From positions 1,984,001 to 2,048,000 of the forward strand of contig NZ_CP018335.1 of the NCBI RefSeq assembly GCF_001902295.1: 64,000 nucleotides of DNA, read 5' to 3'. Under the pieces are notes generated by a model. It was not told where the DNA came from. It made no database searches and saw nothing but the letters and a program-made list of their open reading frames with translations. The DNA comes from Clostridium kluyveri (GTDB lineage Bacteria; Bacillota; Clostridia; Clostridiales; Clostridiaceae). Below are positions 43,531 to 52,141 of this stretch, piece by piece; positions within the stretch are counted from its first letter, which is position 1; the number at the start of each line of letters is the position of its first letter. The translations under genes and the position numbers were made by a program.

Positions 43531-45204
43531 ATGACTGATAAAGAAAAGAAATTAACAGATTATATTGATAGTTTAAATAATGAAAAAAAGCCTAAAGAAC
43601 ATGGAAACGCAGCAGATACACCTGAAATGGAGGAACTTTTTGAAACTGTAAGGTTAGTACGCAGTTTAAAAGAGCCAGCTCTTCCAGAAGATAATTATGT
43701 TAAAAATTTAGCTAATAATGTAAGTAAGCAGCTTCTGAGAGAAAAAGCATTAAAGAGGTCAGGGAAAAGACGGCTTTTAGGAATAGCTTCTGCTGCTGCA
43801 GCTGTTGCATTAATCGTTATATTAAATATACTGCGGCCTTTTGGAAAATTGGATATGGTCTATGCCATGGAGAAGGCATTTCAGGAAGTAAAAGCTTATC
43901 ATGGGGTTCTTCAGGTTGTAGAAACTAATGCACAGGGAAAATCTGTAGTGCAGTCAAAAATTGAAGTATGGGCTGATAAGGAAGGAAAATATTATGTTAA
44001 AGGGTTGGAAGGATCACAAAAGGATGTGATTACTGTAAACAATGGACAAAAGAAGTGGCAGATTCAGCCCGGGCAAAAGGAAGTAGAGGTATTAGCTGCT
44101 TTTCCAGATCCCTATAGTTTTACATTTGAATTGGGCAAAGAGATAGATGACGTAAAAAATGCACTTGAAACTAAAATTGTAGGTGAGGAGAAAGTTTCAG
44201 GAAGAGCTGCTATTATAATGGAAGTAACTCCAAAGGGAGGAATCCCCTATAAAATATGGATTGATAAAGACACTAAAATGCCACTTCAAAAACAATCTGC
44301 CATGCAGTACTCCATTCAATATAAGGTATGCTATACAAATATAGATTTTATTGAAACCATTCCTAAGGAACTTTTAGCCTACAATGTACCAAAAGAGTTT
44401 AAAGAAATAGATACGAATACAGAGCAAATTGTAAATAGTCTGGAAGATGTTAAAGAAATCTTGAGGTTTACACCTACAATACCTGAAGATGTACCATCAT
44501 CATTTGTTCAAAACAATATATCCATAGTAAATGATGCTAAAGTTGTTAAAATAAATTATACCTCTAAAGATAACAAAAAGAAGGTTGTGATTTTACAAAA
44601 AAAATCTGATAGTGAATTTAAGCCAGCATCTATGGCAGCTTTAGGAAAGGTAAACAACAATATAGCAGAAATTCAATCGCCTATACAAAGTGAGGCAGGA
44701 GTTCTTCAAGGACAAGGAGCTTATGCAGATATAACAGGTATAAGTTCGGTTAGGTGGAAGCAAGATGGCTTTGAATATGCTGTCGTTGGAAACACTTATT
44801 TAGAAGAGTTAGAAGTATTCATAAAGGGGTTAACTAGTGGTATAGTTGATATATCATCAAAAGAACAGTCATCAGATAAACCACAAATTGAAGTTCCTGT
44901 TGATTTAAAAGTAGAAGAACAGGAACAGAGAAATGTGGATGTAGGACATTCACCATGGAAATTAGATCCTGTTTTTGTAGCTCAGGTTTTCGCAAGTTTA
45001 AAAATTTCACCTGAAGGTATTCAAGGAGAGTATCCTATTAAATATGAAGAATTAAAGATGATTGAAAATACCGGCAAAGAGGCAATTGTAGAGGTAGGCG
45101 GAGATAAAACCACTATAAAAAGAGTGTATTTAAAAAGACTTATAAGAGAAGATAATACAGGAATATGGACTGTAGTTGGATATGACCCATTGAAAAATCA
45201 ATAA
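43531..45204 (+). CDS. Transmembrane anti-sigma factor candidate with large sensor domain
   Basis: 557 aa. Residues 1-80 are cytoplasmic, helical and charged, in the position of an anti-sigma domain. One membrane helix follows (about 82-100, GIASAAAAVALIVILNIL). The extracytoplasmic part of about 450 residues begins with a LolA/RseB-like segment (MEKAFQEVKAYHGVLQVVET, KIEVWADKEGKYYVKG). A second half resembles DUF4367-type domains (VVKINYTSKDNKKKVVILQK). The pairing with the sigma factor and the RseB-like domain suggest an envelope-stress sensor. ATG 43531 with TATGGAGGTGTGAATTA. Function is inferred from architecture. Confidence 0.75.
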   Translation: MTDKEKKLTDYIDSLNNEKKPKEHGNAADTPEMEELFETVRLVRSLKEPALPEDNYVKNLANNVSKQLLREKALKRSGKRRLLGIASAAAAVALIVILNILRPFGKLDMVYAMEKAFQEVKAYHGVLQVVETNAQGKSVVQSKIEVWADKEGKYYVKGLEGSQKDVITVNNGQKKWQIQPGQKEVEVLAAFPDPYSFTFELGKEIDDVKNALETKIVGEEKVSGRAAIIMEVTPKGGIPYKIWIDKDTKMPLQKQSAMQYSIQYKVCYTNIDFIETIPKELLAYNVPKEFKEIDTNTEQIVNSLEDVKEILRFTPTIPEDVPSSFVQNNISIVNDAKVVKINYTSKDNKKKVVILQKKSDSEFKPASMAALGKVNNNIAEIQSPIQSEAGVLQGQGAYADITGISSVRWKQDGFEYAVVGNTYLEELEVFIKGLTSGIVDISSKEQSSDKPQIEVPVDLKVEEQEQRNVDVGHSPWKLDPVFVAQVFASLKISPEGIQGEYPIKYEELKMIENTGKEAIVEVGGDKTTIKRVYLKRLIREDNTGIWTVVGYDPLKNQ

Positions 45205-45218
45205 TAGTATTTTATTTT

Positions 45219-45248
45219 AAAAAAGTTGTAGTTTTCTACAACTTTTTT
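45219..45248 (+). terminator. Terminator after the sigma/anti-sigma operon
   Basis: A perfect 13-bp stem AAAAAAGTTGTAG (45219-45231) with 45236-45248 and a T6 end, 15 bp after the anti-sigma stop. Confidence 0.85.
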
Positions 45249-45315
45249 GCTTGGAAGAATAAATATACCATACATATGCTAACACTATTAGAAAATTAAA
45301 AAAGAGGTGTTGCTT

Positions 45316-47949
45316 ATGAAAGTTACAAATGTTGAGGAATTAATGGAAAAATTAGAAAAGGTAAGAGAGGCACAGGAGAAATTTTCTACTTATACTCAGG
45401 AACAGGTAGATGAGATTTTCAAACATGCAGCTATGGCAGCCAATAGTGCCAGAATAAAACTTGCTAAAATGGCTGTAGAAGAAACTGGCATGGGAATTGT
45501 AGAAGATAAAGTTATTAAAAACCATTTTGTTTCAGAATATGTGTACAATAAATATAAGGATGAACAGACCTGCGGAGTTTTAGAAAGAGATGAAGGCTTT
45601 GGTATGGTTAGAATTGCAGAACCTGTAGGTGTTATTGCAGCAGTTGTGCCCACTACAAATCCCACCTCTACGGCAATATTTAAGGCACTAATAGCCCTTA
45701 AAACTCGAAATGGCATAGTTTTTTCACCTCATCCTAGAGCTAAAAGATCAACTGTTGCTGCAGCAAAAATAGTCCTTGATGCTGCAGTTGAGGCAGGGGC
45801 ACCGGCAGAAATTATAGGATGGATAGATGAGCCGTCAATTGAACTTTCTCAGTTAGTAATGAAGGAGGCAGATTTAATTCTTGCTACAGGCGGGCCAGGT
45901 ATGGTTAGAGCAGCTTATTCATCGGGAAAACCTGCCATAGGAGTTGGCCCTGGAAATACCCCTGTTATAATTGATGACAGCGCAAATATTAAAATGGCAG
46001 TAAATTCCATACTTCTTTCAAAAAGCTTTGACCATGGTGTAATTTGTGCTTCGGAACAGTCGGTAATGGTACTAGATGGAGTATATGAGGAAGTAAGGAA
46101 GGAATTTTCGGAAAGAGGAGGCTATATACTGAAAAATGATGAAATAGATAAGGTCAGAAAGACTATTTTAGTCAATGGAAGCATAAGCCCTGATATTGTT
46201 GGACAGAGTGCTTGTAAAATAGCAGAAATGGCAGGAGTGAAAGTGCCTGAGAGAACAAAGATACTTATAGGTGAAGTAGATTCTGTAGAACTTGAAGAAC
46301 CATTCTCCCGTGAAAAATTATCTCCGGTTCTTGCTATGTACAGGGTTAAAAATTTCAATGATGGTCTGGAAAAGGCAGCAAGACTGGTTGAATTGGGAGG
46401 CATAGGCCATACTTCTGTACTTTATGTAAATACTATGACCCAAAAAGAAAAAGTGGAAAAATTCGGTGAAGCTATGAAGACAGGCAGAACCCTTATAAAT
46501 ATGCCGTCAGCACAGGGAGCTATAGGCGATTTATATAACTTTAAACTGGCTCCCTCATTGACTCTTGGTTGTGGTTCCTGGGGAGGAAACTCCATATCGG
46601 AAAATGTTGGACCAAAACATTTATTGAATATAAAAAGTATTGCTGAGAGGAGAGAAAATATGCTTTGGTTTAGAGTTCCTGAAAAAATTTATTTTAAATA
46701 TGGTTCACTTGGAGTTGCCTTGAAAGAATTAAAGACTATGCATAAGAAGAAGGCCTTCATAGTAACAGATAAAGTTCTTTATCAATTAGGATATACAGAT
46801 AGTATTACAAAAATTCTTGGAGAAATGGGAGTAGGTTATAAAATATTTACAGATGTGGAACCAGATCCAACCCTTGCCACAGCTAAAAAAGGTTCATCAG
46901 AAATGCTTGAATACAATCCAGATACTATTATATCAGTTGGCGGCGGCTCCGCAATGGATGCTGCAAAAATTATGTGGGTGATGTACGAACATCCTGAAAT
47001 AAAATTTGAAGACCTGGCCATGAGATTTATGGATATAAGAAAGAGAGTTTATACATTCCCTAAGATGGGCGAAAAAGCTATGATGATTTCGGTGGCTACA
47101 TCTGCAGGAACAGGATCAGAGGTTACTCCGTTTACAGTAATTACTGATGAAAAAACAGGAGCCAAATACCCTCTGGCGGATTATGAATTAACACCAGATA
47201 TGGCTATAATTGATGCAGAGCTTATGATGAATATGCCAAAGGGACTAACTGCAGCATCGGGTATAGATGCACTCACCCACGCCCTGGAGGCTTATGTATC
47301 TGTAATGGCTTCAGAATATACCAATGGGCTGGCACTTGAAGCAATAAGATTGATATTTAATTATTTACCACTGGCTTATGCGGAAGGAACTACTAATGTA
47401 AAAGCCAGAGAAAAAATGGCACATGCTTCAACTATGGCAGGTATGGCATTTGCCAATGCATTTTTGGGAGTATGCCACTCCATGGCCCACAAATTAGGAG
47501 CAGCACACCATATACCTCATGGAATTGCCAATGCACTTATGATAGATGAAGTTATAAAATTTAATGCAGTAAATGATCCGAGAAAACAGGCAATATTTCC
47601 TCAGTATAAATACCCCAATGCCAAGTGGAGATATGCCAGAATAGTTGATCATCTGCAGTTAGGCGGAAATAGTGAAGATGAAAAGGTAGGACTTTTGATA
47701 AAGGCAATAGATGAGCTAAAGGAAAAGATAAACATTCCTAAAACCATCAGAGAGGCAGGAGTTGCGGAGAAAAAATTTTATGCTACCTTAGATGATATGT
47801 CGGAACAGGCCTTTGATGATCAGTGCACAGGGGCAAATCCAAGGTATCCGCTTATAAGTGAAATAAAACAGATGTATATAAATGCCTTTGATAAAGTAAG
47901 TCCTGTTGTAGAAGAAGAAAAACTAAAGATACCTGTGGCAAAAAGGTAG
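45316..47949 (+). CDS. adhE: Bifunctional acetaldehyde-CoA/alcohol dehydrogenase AdhE
   Basis: 877 aa. The N-terminal CoA-acylating aldehyde dehydrogenase (about 1-440) has catalytic Cys in FDHGVICASEQS (about residue 245). The C-terminal iron alcohol dehydrogenase (about 455-870) has the NAD-binding GGGSAMDAAK and iron-ligand region ALTHALEAYVS plus FLGVCHSMAHKLGAAHHIPHG with His ligands. It interconverts acetyl-CoA and ethanol with NADH. ATG 45316 with AAGAGGTG upstream. It is monocistronic, between a terminator and an SDR gene with its own RBS. Confidence 0.97.
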   Translation: MKVTNVEELMEKLEKVREAQEKFSTYTQEQVDEIFKHAAMAANSARIKLAKMAVEETGMGIVEDKVIKNHFVSEYVYNKYKDEQTCGVLERDEGFGMVRIAEPVGVIAAVVPTTNPTSTAIFKALIALKTRNGIVFSPHPRAKRSTVAAAKIVLDAAVEAGAPAEIIGWIDEPSIELSQLVMKEADLILATGGPGMVRAAYSSGKPAIGVGPGNTPVIIDDSANIKMAVNSILLSKSFDHGVICASEQSVMVLDGVYEEVRKEFSERGGYILKNDEIDKVRKTILVNGSISPDIVGQSACKIAEMAGVKVPERTKILIGEVDSVELEEPFSREKLSPVLAMYRVKNFNDGLEKAARLVELGGIGHTSVLYVNTMTQKEKVEKFGEAMKTGRTLINMPSAQGAIGDLYNFKLAPSLTLGCGSWGGNSISENVGPKHLLNIKSIAERRENMLWFRVPEKIYFKYGSLGVALKELKTMHKKKAFIVTDKVLYQLGYTDSITKILGEMGVGYKIFTDVEPDPTLATAKKGSSEMLEYNPDTIISVGGGSAMDAAKIMWVMYEHPEIKFEDLAMRFMDIRKRVYTFPKMGEKAMMISVATSAGTGSEVTPFTVITDEKTGAKYPLADYELTPDMAIIDAELMMNMPKGLTAASGIDALTHALEAYVSVMASEYTNGLALEAIRLIFNYLPLAYAEGTTNVKAREKMAHASTMAGMAFANAFLGVCHSMAHKLGAAHHIPHGIANALMIDEVIKFNAVNDPRKQAIFPQYKYPNAKWRYARIVDHLQLGGNSEDEKVGLLIKAIDELKEKINIPKTIREAGVAEKKFYATLDDMSEQAFDDQCTGANPRYPLISEIKQMYINAFDKVSPVVEEEKLKIPVAKR

Positions 47950-48030
47950 TGATTAAAAATTAATCACTTGATAACATAAATGGAGTATTCACATATACTA
48001 TTTAAGTAGATATTCTTAGGAGGAGTATAT

Positions 48031-48930
48031 GTGAAGTTTTACTATCCATACTTAGGTTATAAAAGAGAATGCAAGGAGGTACCCATAGCATTCCCACCCC
48101 AGCATCAACCTGTTCAGCCGGGACTTGAATATATTATGTGTCCAAGACCAATATTTAACAATCCTGATTACAGGGGAAGCGGCAAGTTACAACATAAGGT
48201 TGTCTTGATTACAGGTGGAGACAGCGGTATAGGGAGAGCTGTGTCACTAGCTTTTGCAAAAGAAGGAGCAGATATTGCCATTGTATATTTTAATGAACAT
48301 AGGGATGCAAGAGAAACAAAAGAACTGGTAGAAAATGAAGGTAGTAAGTGCATTTTAATTCCTGGGGATTTGAGAGAAGAATCTTTTTGCAAACAAATAG
48401 TTGAAGATACTGTTTCTGCTTTTGGATGCTTAGATGTACTAATTAATAATGCAGGGGTACAATTTCCACAGAGTAGACTGGAAGATATTAGTACGGAGCA
48501 GTTGGAGGATACTTTCCGTACTAATATATTTCCATTATTTCATGTTACTAAGGCAGCTCTACCTCATCTTAAAAAGGGAAGTGTAATTATAAACACAGCT
48601 TCCATTACTGCCTATGCAGGCAGTAAACTCCTTATTGATTACTCATCAACTAAAGGTGCCATTGTAAGTTTTACCCGCTCATTATCCCTTTCTCTGGTAT
48701 CAAGAGGCATACGTGTTAATGGTGTAGCTCCAGGGCCTGTTTGGACTCCTCTTCAACCTTCAAGTTATTCAGCAGAATATATTACAACTTTTGGTACGGA
48801 TACTCCTATGAAGAGAGCAGGACAGCCCGTTGAACTTGCACCAGTATATGTTTATCTGGCATCTGATGATTCCACTTATGTTACGGGACAAATATTTCAT
48901 GTAAATGGTGGAGGATTTATAGGTTCTTAA
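48031..48930 (+). CDS. Short-chain dehydrogenase/reductase (YhdF/glucose-dehydrogenase-like)
   Basis: 299 aa. An unusual N-terminal extension of about 50 residues (YYPYLGYKRECKEVPIAFPP) precedes the SDR core. The core has TGGDSGIGRA (NAD(P) site), NNAGVQ, the catalytic Tyr-Lys in YSSTKGAIV, and VAPGPVWTPL. The extension with PxxxPPQHQxxQPG is characteristic of the stress-linked YhdF/YhxC SDR group. GTG start at 48031, RBS GGAGGAG. Substrate unknown. Confidence 0.9.
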   Translation: MKFYYPYLGYKRECKEVPIAFPPQHQPVQPGLEYIMCPRPIFNNPDYRGSGKLQHKVVLITGGDSGIGRAVSLAFAKEGADIAIVYFNEHRDARETKELVENEGSKCILIPGDLREESFCKQIVEDTVSAFGCLDVLINNAGVQFPQSRLEDISTEQLEDTFRTNIFPLFHVTKAALPHLKKGSVIINTASITAYAGSKLLIDYSSTKGAIVSFTRSLSLSLVSRGIRVNGVAPGPVWTPLQPSSYSAEYITTFGTDTPMKRAGQPVELAPVYVYLASDDSTYVTGQIFHVNGGGFIGS

Positions 48931-48940
48931 ATTTCTATGA

Positions 48941-49132
48941 GAAGTAATTACAAAATATAATATAGCAGGATTTACTGATAAAAATGTATTGATTTCTGGC
49001 GAATATTCCATTGAGGAGTTGAAAAAAATGAATGTAACTGAAGCTGTAAATTCCCAAATACCGCTTATTAAAAATGGAAAGCCACTATTGGAGGATAAAC
49101 AAGTGGCCTGTATCCTCTATATTTATGATTAG
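48941..49132 (+). pseudogene. Small open frame without start codon, possibly a remnant
   Basis: A frame of 63 codons reads EVITKYNIAGFTDKNVLISG, EYSIEELKKMNVTEAVNSQI and ends KQVACILYIYD before TAG at 49130-49132. The composition looks like real protein, but no ATG occurs until position 49028 and no RBS is seen. It could be a truncated gene or use TTG 48989. A terminator follows it, supporting a former gene here. Not recognised. Confidence 0.35.
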
Positions 49133-49145
49133 TGAGTTATAAACT

Positions 49146-49175
49146 AAAAAGAGAAGCATTTTTACTTCTCTTTTT
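49146..49175. terminator. Terminator facing ilvN
   Basis: A perfect 11-bp stem AAAAAGAGAAG with its complement, A5 and T5 flanks. It can serve the SDR/remnant side and the convergent ilvBN operon. Confidence 0.8.
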
Positions 49176-49196
49176 GATTCAATTTATGAATTTAAA

Positions 49197-49694
49197 TTAT
49201 GCTTTACATCCTCCTCTTTGAAGAGCTGTAAGTCCTGTACGTACAATTTCTTTGATCCCATAAGGTTTCATGATTTCAATAAAAGCGGATATTTTATCTT
49301 CATCTCCAGTTATTTCAATCATCATACTCTTTTCATCCATATCAACTATATTTCCCCTAAAAGTATTTACAGTCTCCATAATTATCAATTTATTACTTGG
49401 CTCTGCAGACACCTTTACCAGTGAAAGTTCCCTATACACTGAAGGATCATCTGTTAAATCTATTATTTTTATAACTTCAATTAACTTATTCAGCTGTTTA
49501 CTAATCTGTTCCACCTCATAGTCATCCCCAATAGATACAATGGTTATCCTGGATATTTCAGGATCCTCTGTGATTCCTACTGTAAGACTGTGGATATTAT
49601 ATCCCCTTCTACTGAACAGGCCAGCTACTTTACTCAAAACACCTGAATGATTTTCTACTAATATTGATAATATATGCTTTTTTATGGTACTCAC
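49197..49694 (-). CDS. ilvN: Acetolactate synthase small regulatory subunit IlvN/IlvH
   Basis: 165 aa. The N-terminal ACT domain is KHILSILVENHSGVLSKVAG and SRRGYNIHSLTVG. The C-terminal regulatory domain has RELSLVKVSAEPSNKLIIME. It stimulates the large subunit and senses valine. It is 6 bp downstream of ilvB, same operon, with GGAAGAGGTGAG upstream of the start. Confidence 0.95.
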   Translation of the reverse strand: MSTIKKHILSILVENHSGVLSKVAGLFSRRGYNIHSLTVGITEDPEISRITIVSIGDDYEVEQISKQLNKLIEVIKIIDLTDDPSVYRELSLVKVSAEPSNKLIIMETVNTFRGNIVDMDEKSMMIEITGDEDKISAFIEIMKPYGIKEIVRTGLTALQRGGCKA

Positions 49695-49700
49695 CTCTTC

Positions 49701-51311
49701 CTAAAAAGTTCTTTCATGTGGATCAACAATACACTCTATTAAAAATGCTCTGTCTGAATTTAAAGCTTCCTTAAAAACTTCCTCAAATTCATTATCATTT
49801 GCCACTCTTTTTGCTAGTAATCCATAGGCTTCCGATAGTTTAATAAAGTCTGGATTAGTTCTAAAGTTAACCCCAAACTCATCAAGGGATCTATTATTTT
49901 GAATTTCTCTAACCATACCAAGTCCTGAATTATTGAAAACCACTATAATTAGATTTACATTTTTTTCAGTAACGGTACCCAGTTCAAATACACTCATCTG
50001 GAATCCACCATCACCTGCAAAAGCTATAACTCTCTTATCTGGACAAGCAAGCTTGGCTCCAATAGCTGCTGGAAGGGAATATCCCATGGTACCAAGTCCC
50101 CCAGATGTCAAAAGCTTTCTATCTCCTGTTATTCTAAAATTACGTGCACACCAGAGTTGATTTTGACCTACATCTGCTGTTAAAATAGCATCTTCTTCTA
50201 CCATGTCAGATACAACCTTTAAAACATATTTAGGGTTTACCTTATCTGTAGGTTTTCTAACTACCTTTAAGCTTTCTTTCCATTCTTTAATCTCATTCAG
50301 CCAATTCTTAGTTTCTATAGGTGATATTTCTTTTGTTAACTCCGCTAAAATATTAGCACAGTCTCCAACTATTGGAATATAAGTATCCAAATTTTTTCCT
50401 ATTTCTGCAGGGTCAATATCTATATGAATTATATCTGCATTTTTGGCAAAAGTTTTCACGCCAAAGGTAGTTCTATCTGAGGCTCTAGCTCCAATAAGTA
50501 TTAAAACATCTGAATTTTCAGCGGCCTTATTTGCATAGGCAAAGCCATGAGTCCCTATTAAGCCCACATAATATTCACTATTTTCATTCATGCTCCCTTT
50601 TCCCATAAGAGTATGTATAACAGGTATGTGAGATTTTTCCACAAACTCTTTTAGTTCTTTTTCAGCTTTTCCCAGTATAACTCCTCCACCCACACAGATA
50701 ATTGGCTTTTCACTGGTTTTAAGTCTGTCTAATACTTTATTTATCTGTTTTAAGTGTCCTTTGGTAGTAGGTTTATATCCTCTTATATTAACACTTTCAG
50801 GATATTCAAAGTCAATATCTTCTTCCATTATATCCGTAGGTATATCTATAAGTACAGGTCCTTTTCTGCCAGTATTTGCTATATAAAAAGCTTCTTTTAT
50901 AGTCTTAGGTATGGATTCTGCATCTTTTACAAGAAAATTATATTTTGTAAAAGATTCTGTAGCACCTGTAATATCTACTTCCTGAAACACATCTTTTCCA
51001 ATTAATACGGACTTAACCTGACCTGTAATGATAACAAGAGGAATAGAATCCATATATGCCGCAGCAATGGCTGTAATAACATTTGTTGCACCAGGGCCTG
51101 AGGTAACGACACAGACTCCCACTTCTCCTGTAGCCCTAGCATACCCGCTAGCGCAATGTCCTGCACCCTGTTCCTGTCTTACAAGTACATGTTCAATATC
51201 TGATCTCCTAAAAGCTTCATATATAGGAACTACTGTAGCACCAGGATACCCAAATACCATTCTCACATTTTCTTGTTTTAAACATTGGATAACTGCTTCA
51301 GCAACTTTCAT
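49701..51311 (-). CDS. ilvB: Acetolactate synthase large subunit IlvB
   Basis: 536 aa, ThDP- and FAD-dependent. Glu of the ThDP site in VRQEQGAGHCASGYARATG, FQEVDITGAT, and the C-terminal ThDP motif GDGGFQMSVFEL...NNSGLGMV. It makes acetolactate from pyruvate for valine/leucine or acetohydroxybutyrate for isoleucine. The start is ATG 51311, ideally 8 bp from AAGGAG; the ATG two codons earlier is too close. It is preceded by two T-box leaders. Confidence 0.95.
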   Translation of the reverse strand: MKVAEAVIQCLKQENVRMVFGYPGATVVPIYEAFRRSDIEHVLVRQEQGAGHCASGYARATGEVGVCVVTSGPGATNVITAIAAAYMDSIPLVIITGQVKSVLIGKDVFQEVDITGATESFTKYNFLVKDAESIPKTIKEAFYIANTGRKGPVLIDIPTDIMEEDIDFEYPESVNIRGYKPTTKGHLKQINKVLDRLKTSEKPIICVGGGVILGKAEKELKEFVEKSHIPVIHTLMGKGSMNENSEYYVGLIGTHGFAYANKAAENSDVLILIGARASDRTTFGVKTFAKNADIIHIDIDPAEIGKNLDTYIPIVGDCANILAELTKEISPIETKNWLNEIKEWKESLKVVRKPTDKVNPKYVLKVVSDMVEEDAILTADVGQNQLWCARNFRITGDRKLLTSGGLGTMGYSLPAAIGAKLACPDKRVIAFAGDGGFQMSVFELGTVTEKNVNLIIVVFNNSGLGMVREIQNNRSLDEFGVNFRTNPDFIKLSEAYGLLAKRVANDNEFEEVFKEALNSDRAFLIECIVDPHERTF

Positions 51312-51403
51312 GGTCATCTCTCCTTGTAAATTTAATTTGATATTTTTAGTAAATTCTATGTAGTGAATATTAATAGCAGATTGTAGTTAATATGCTTTTT
51401 AAG

Positions 51404-51611
51404 TACAAAAAAACAGACCTCTTCATGGGGCGAGAAGTCTGTCCGCGGTACCACCCAAATTTTACTCAATTAAATAACGACACATGCCGGCACGACTTAC
51501 TAAATTTCAGTCTACAGCTTAAGGGTGAGTTTCAGTATAAAGTATCTATGGCTTTTCACCAATTGCCACTCTCTTTAAAATACTTATAAACCTACTTGCC
51601 CCTATCATAGC
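51404..51611 (-). promoter_or_regulatory. T-box riboswitch, proximal to ilvB
   Basis: On the minus strand it has AAAGAGAGTGGCAATTGGTG (stem I start), CTGTAGACTGAAATTTAGTA (specifier region), the T-box GGGTGGTACCGCGG (51443-51456) and a terminator hairpin ACAGAC...GTCTGT with a T7 tail ending at 51404. The specifier lies in GAAATTTAG; ATT (Ile) is the most sensible reading, but the register is uncertain. Uncharged tRNA binding would favour the antiterminator and read-through into ilvB. Confidence 0.9.
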
Positions 51612-51686
51612 TTTTATACACCCAATTATAATATTTTTAAACATCAATAATATTGCAGTAAATATTCTTTATTATTAAAACAAACA

Positions 51687-51896
51687 TAAAAAAACAGGCT
51701 TCCTTATGAGGCGAGAAGTCTGTTCGCGGTACCACCCAAATTTATTACTTAATTTAATAACGATTCATATCGGCACAGCCTACTACTATTTCAGCCTGCA
51801 ACTCAAGGGCGAGTTCAACACAACATGCCTATGGGATTTCACCAATTCCCACTCTCTTTAAAACACTCTCTATATCTACTGTTCCCTATCATAGTT
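51687..51896 (-). promoter_or_regulatory. T-box riboswitch, distal (tandem with the ilvB-proximal one)
   Basis: A second complete T-box on the same strand: AGAGAGTGGGAATTGGTG, GTTGCAGGCTGAAATAGTAG, T-box GGGTGGTACCGCG (51725-51737) and terminator ending TTTTTTT. The specifier region GAAATAGTA allows ATA (Ile) or GTA (Val). About 75 bp separate the two elements. A transcript must pass both terminators to reach ilvB. Confidence 0.9.
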
Positions 51897-52007
51897 TTTA
51901 CTATTTAAATATGAACTAAGTATAATATAAATCAATTTACATGTCAATAGATTTTTTAAATTTTTATATAATTCTATACATTAAAATATTGTTAAAGAGA
52001 AAATAGC

Positions 52008-52049
52008 AAACTCACTTCATGTGGTATTTAGCCTACATAAAGTGAGTTT
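52008..52049 (-). terminator. Terminator between gltD and the ilv leader
   Basis: A 15-bp stem with one mismatch, AAACTCACTT (52008-52017) with 52040-52049 and ATGT/ACAT inside. On the minus strand a modest T-rich tract follows. It separates gltBD from the ilv promoter region at about 51900-52000. Confidence 0.6.
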
Positions 52050-52107
52050 CCTTGAAATAGCTGCACAATCAACATCAAGCACTATAATTTAAAATCAAAT
52101 ATATATT

Positions 52108-52135
52108 GTGAATTGTGAATCGTGAATTGTGAATT
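52108..52135. repeat. Four 7-bp tandem repeats
   Basis: Four consecutive copies of GTGAATT (the second as GTGAATC), next to a GAATTAATTC palindrome, just downstream of the gltD stop. Confidence 0.7.
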
Positions 52136-52141
52136 AATTCA

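Noticed and set aside
48941..49132. Small frame after the SDR gene as a functional gene
   Set aside because: No start codon with RBS; kept only as a possible remnant.
52108..52135. Tandem repeats as a CRISPR array
   Set aside because: The units are 7 bp without spacers; they are simple tandem repeats.
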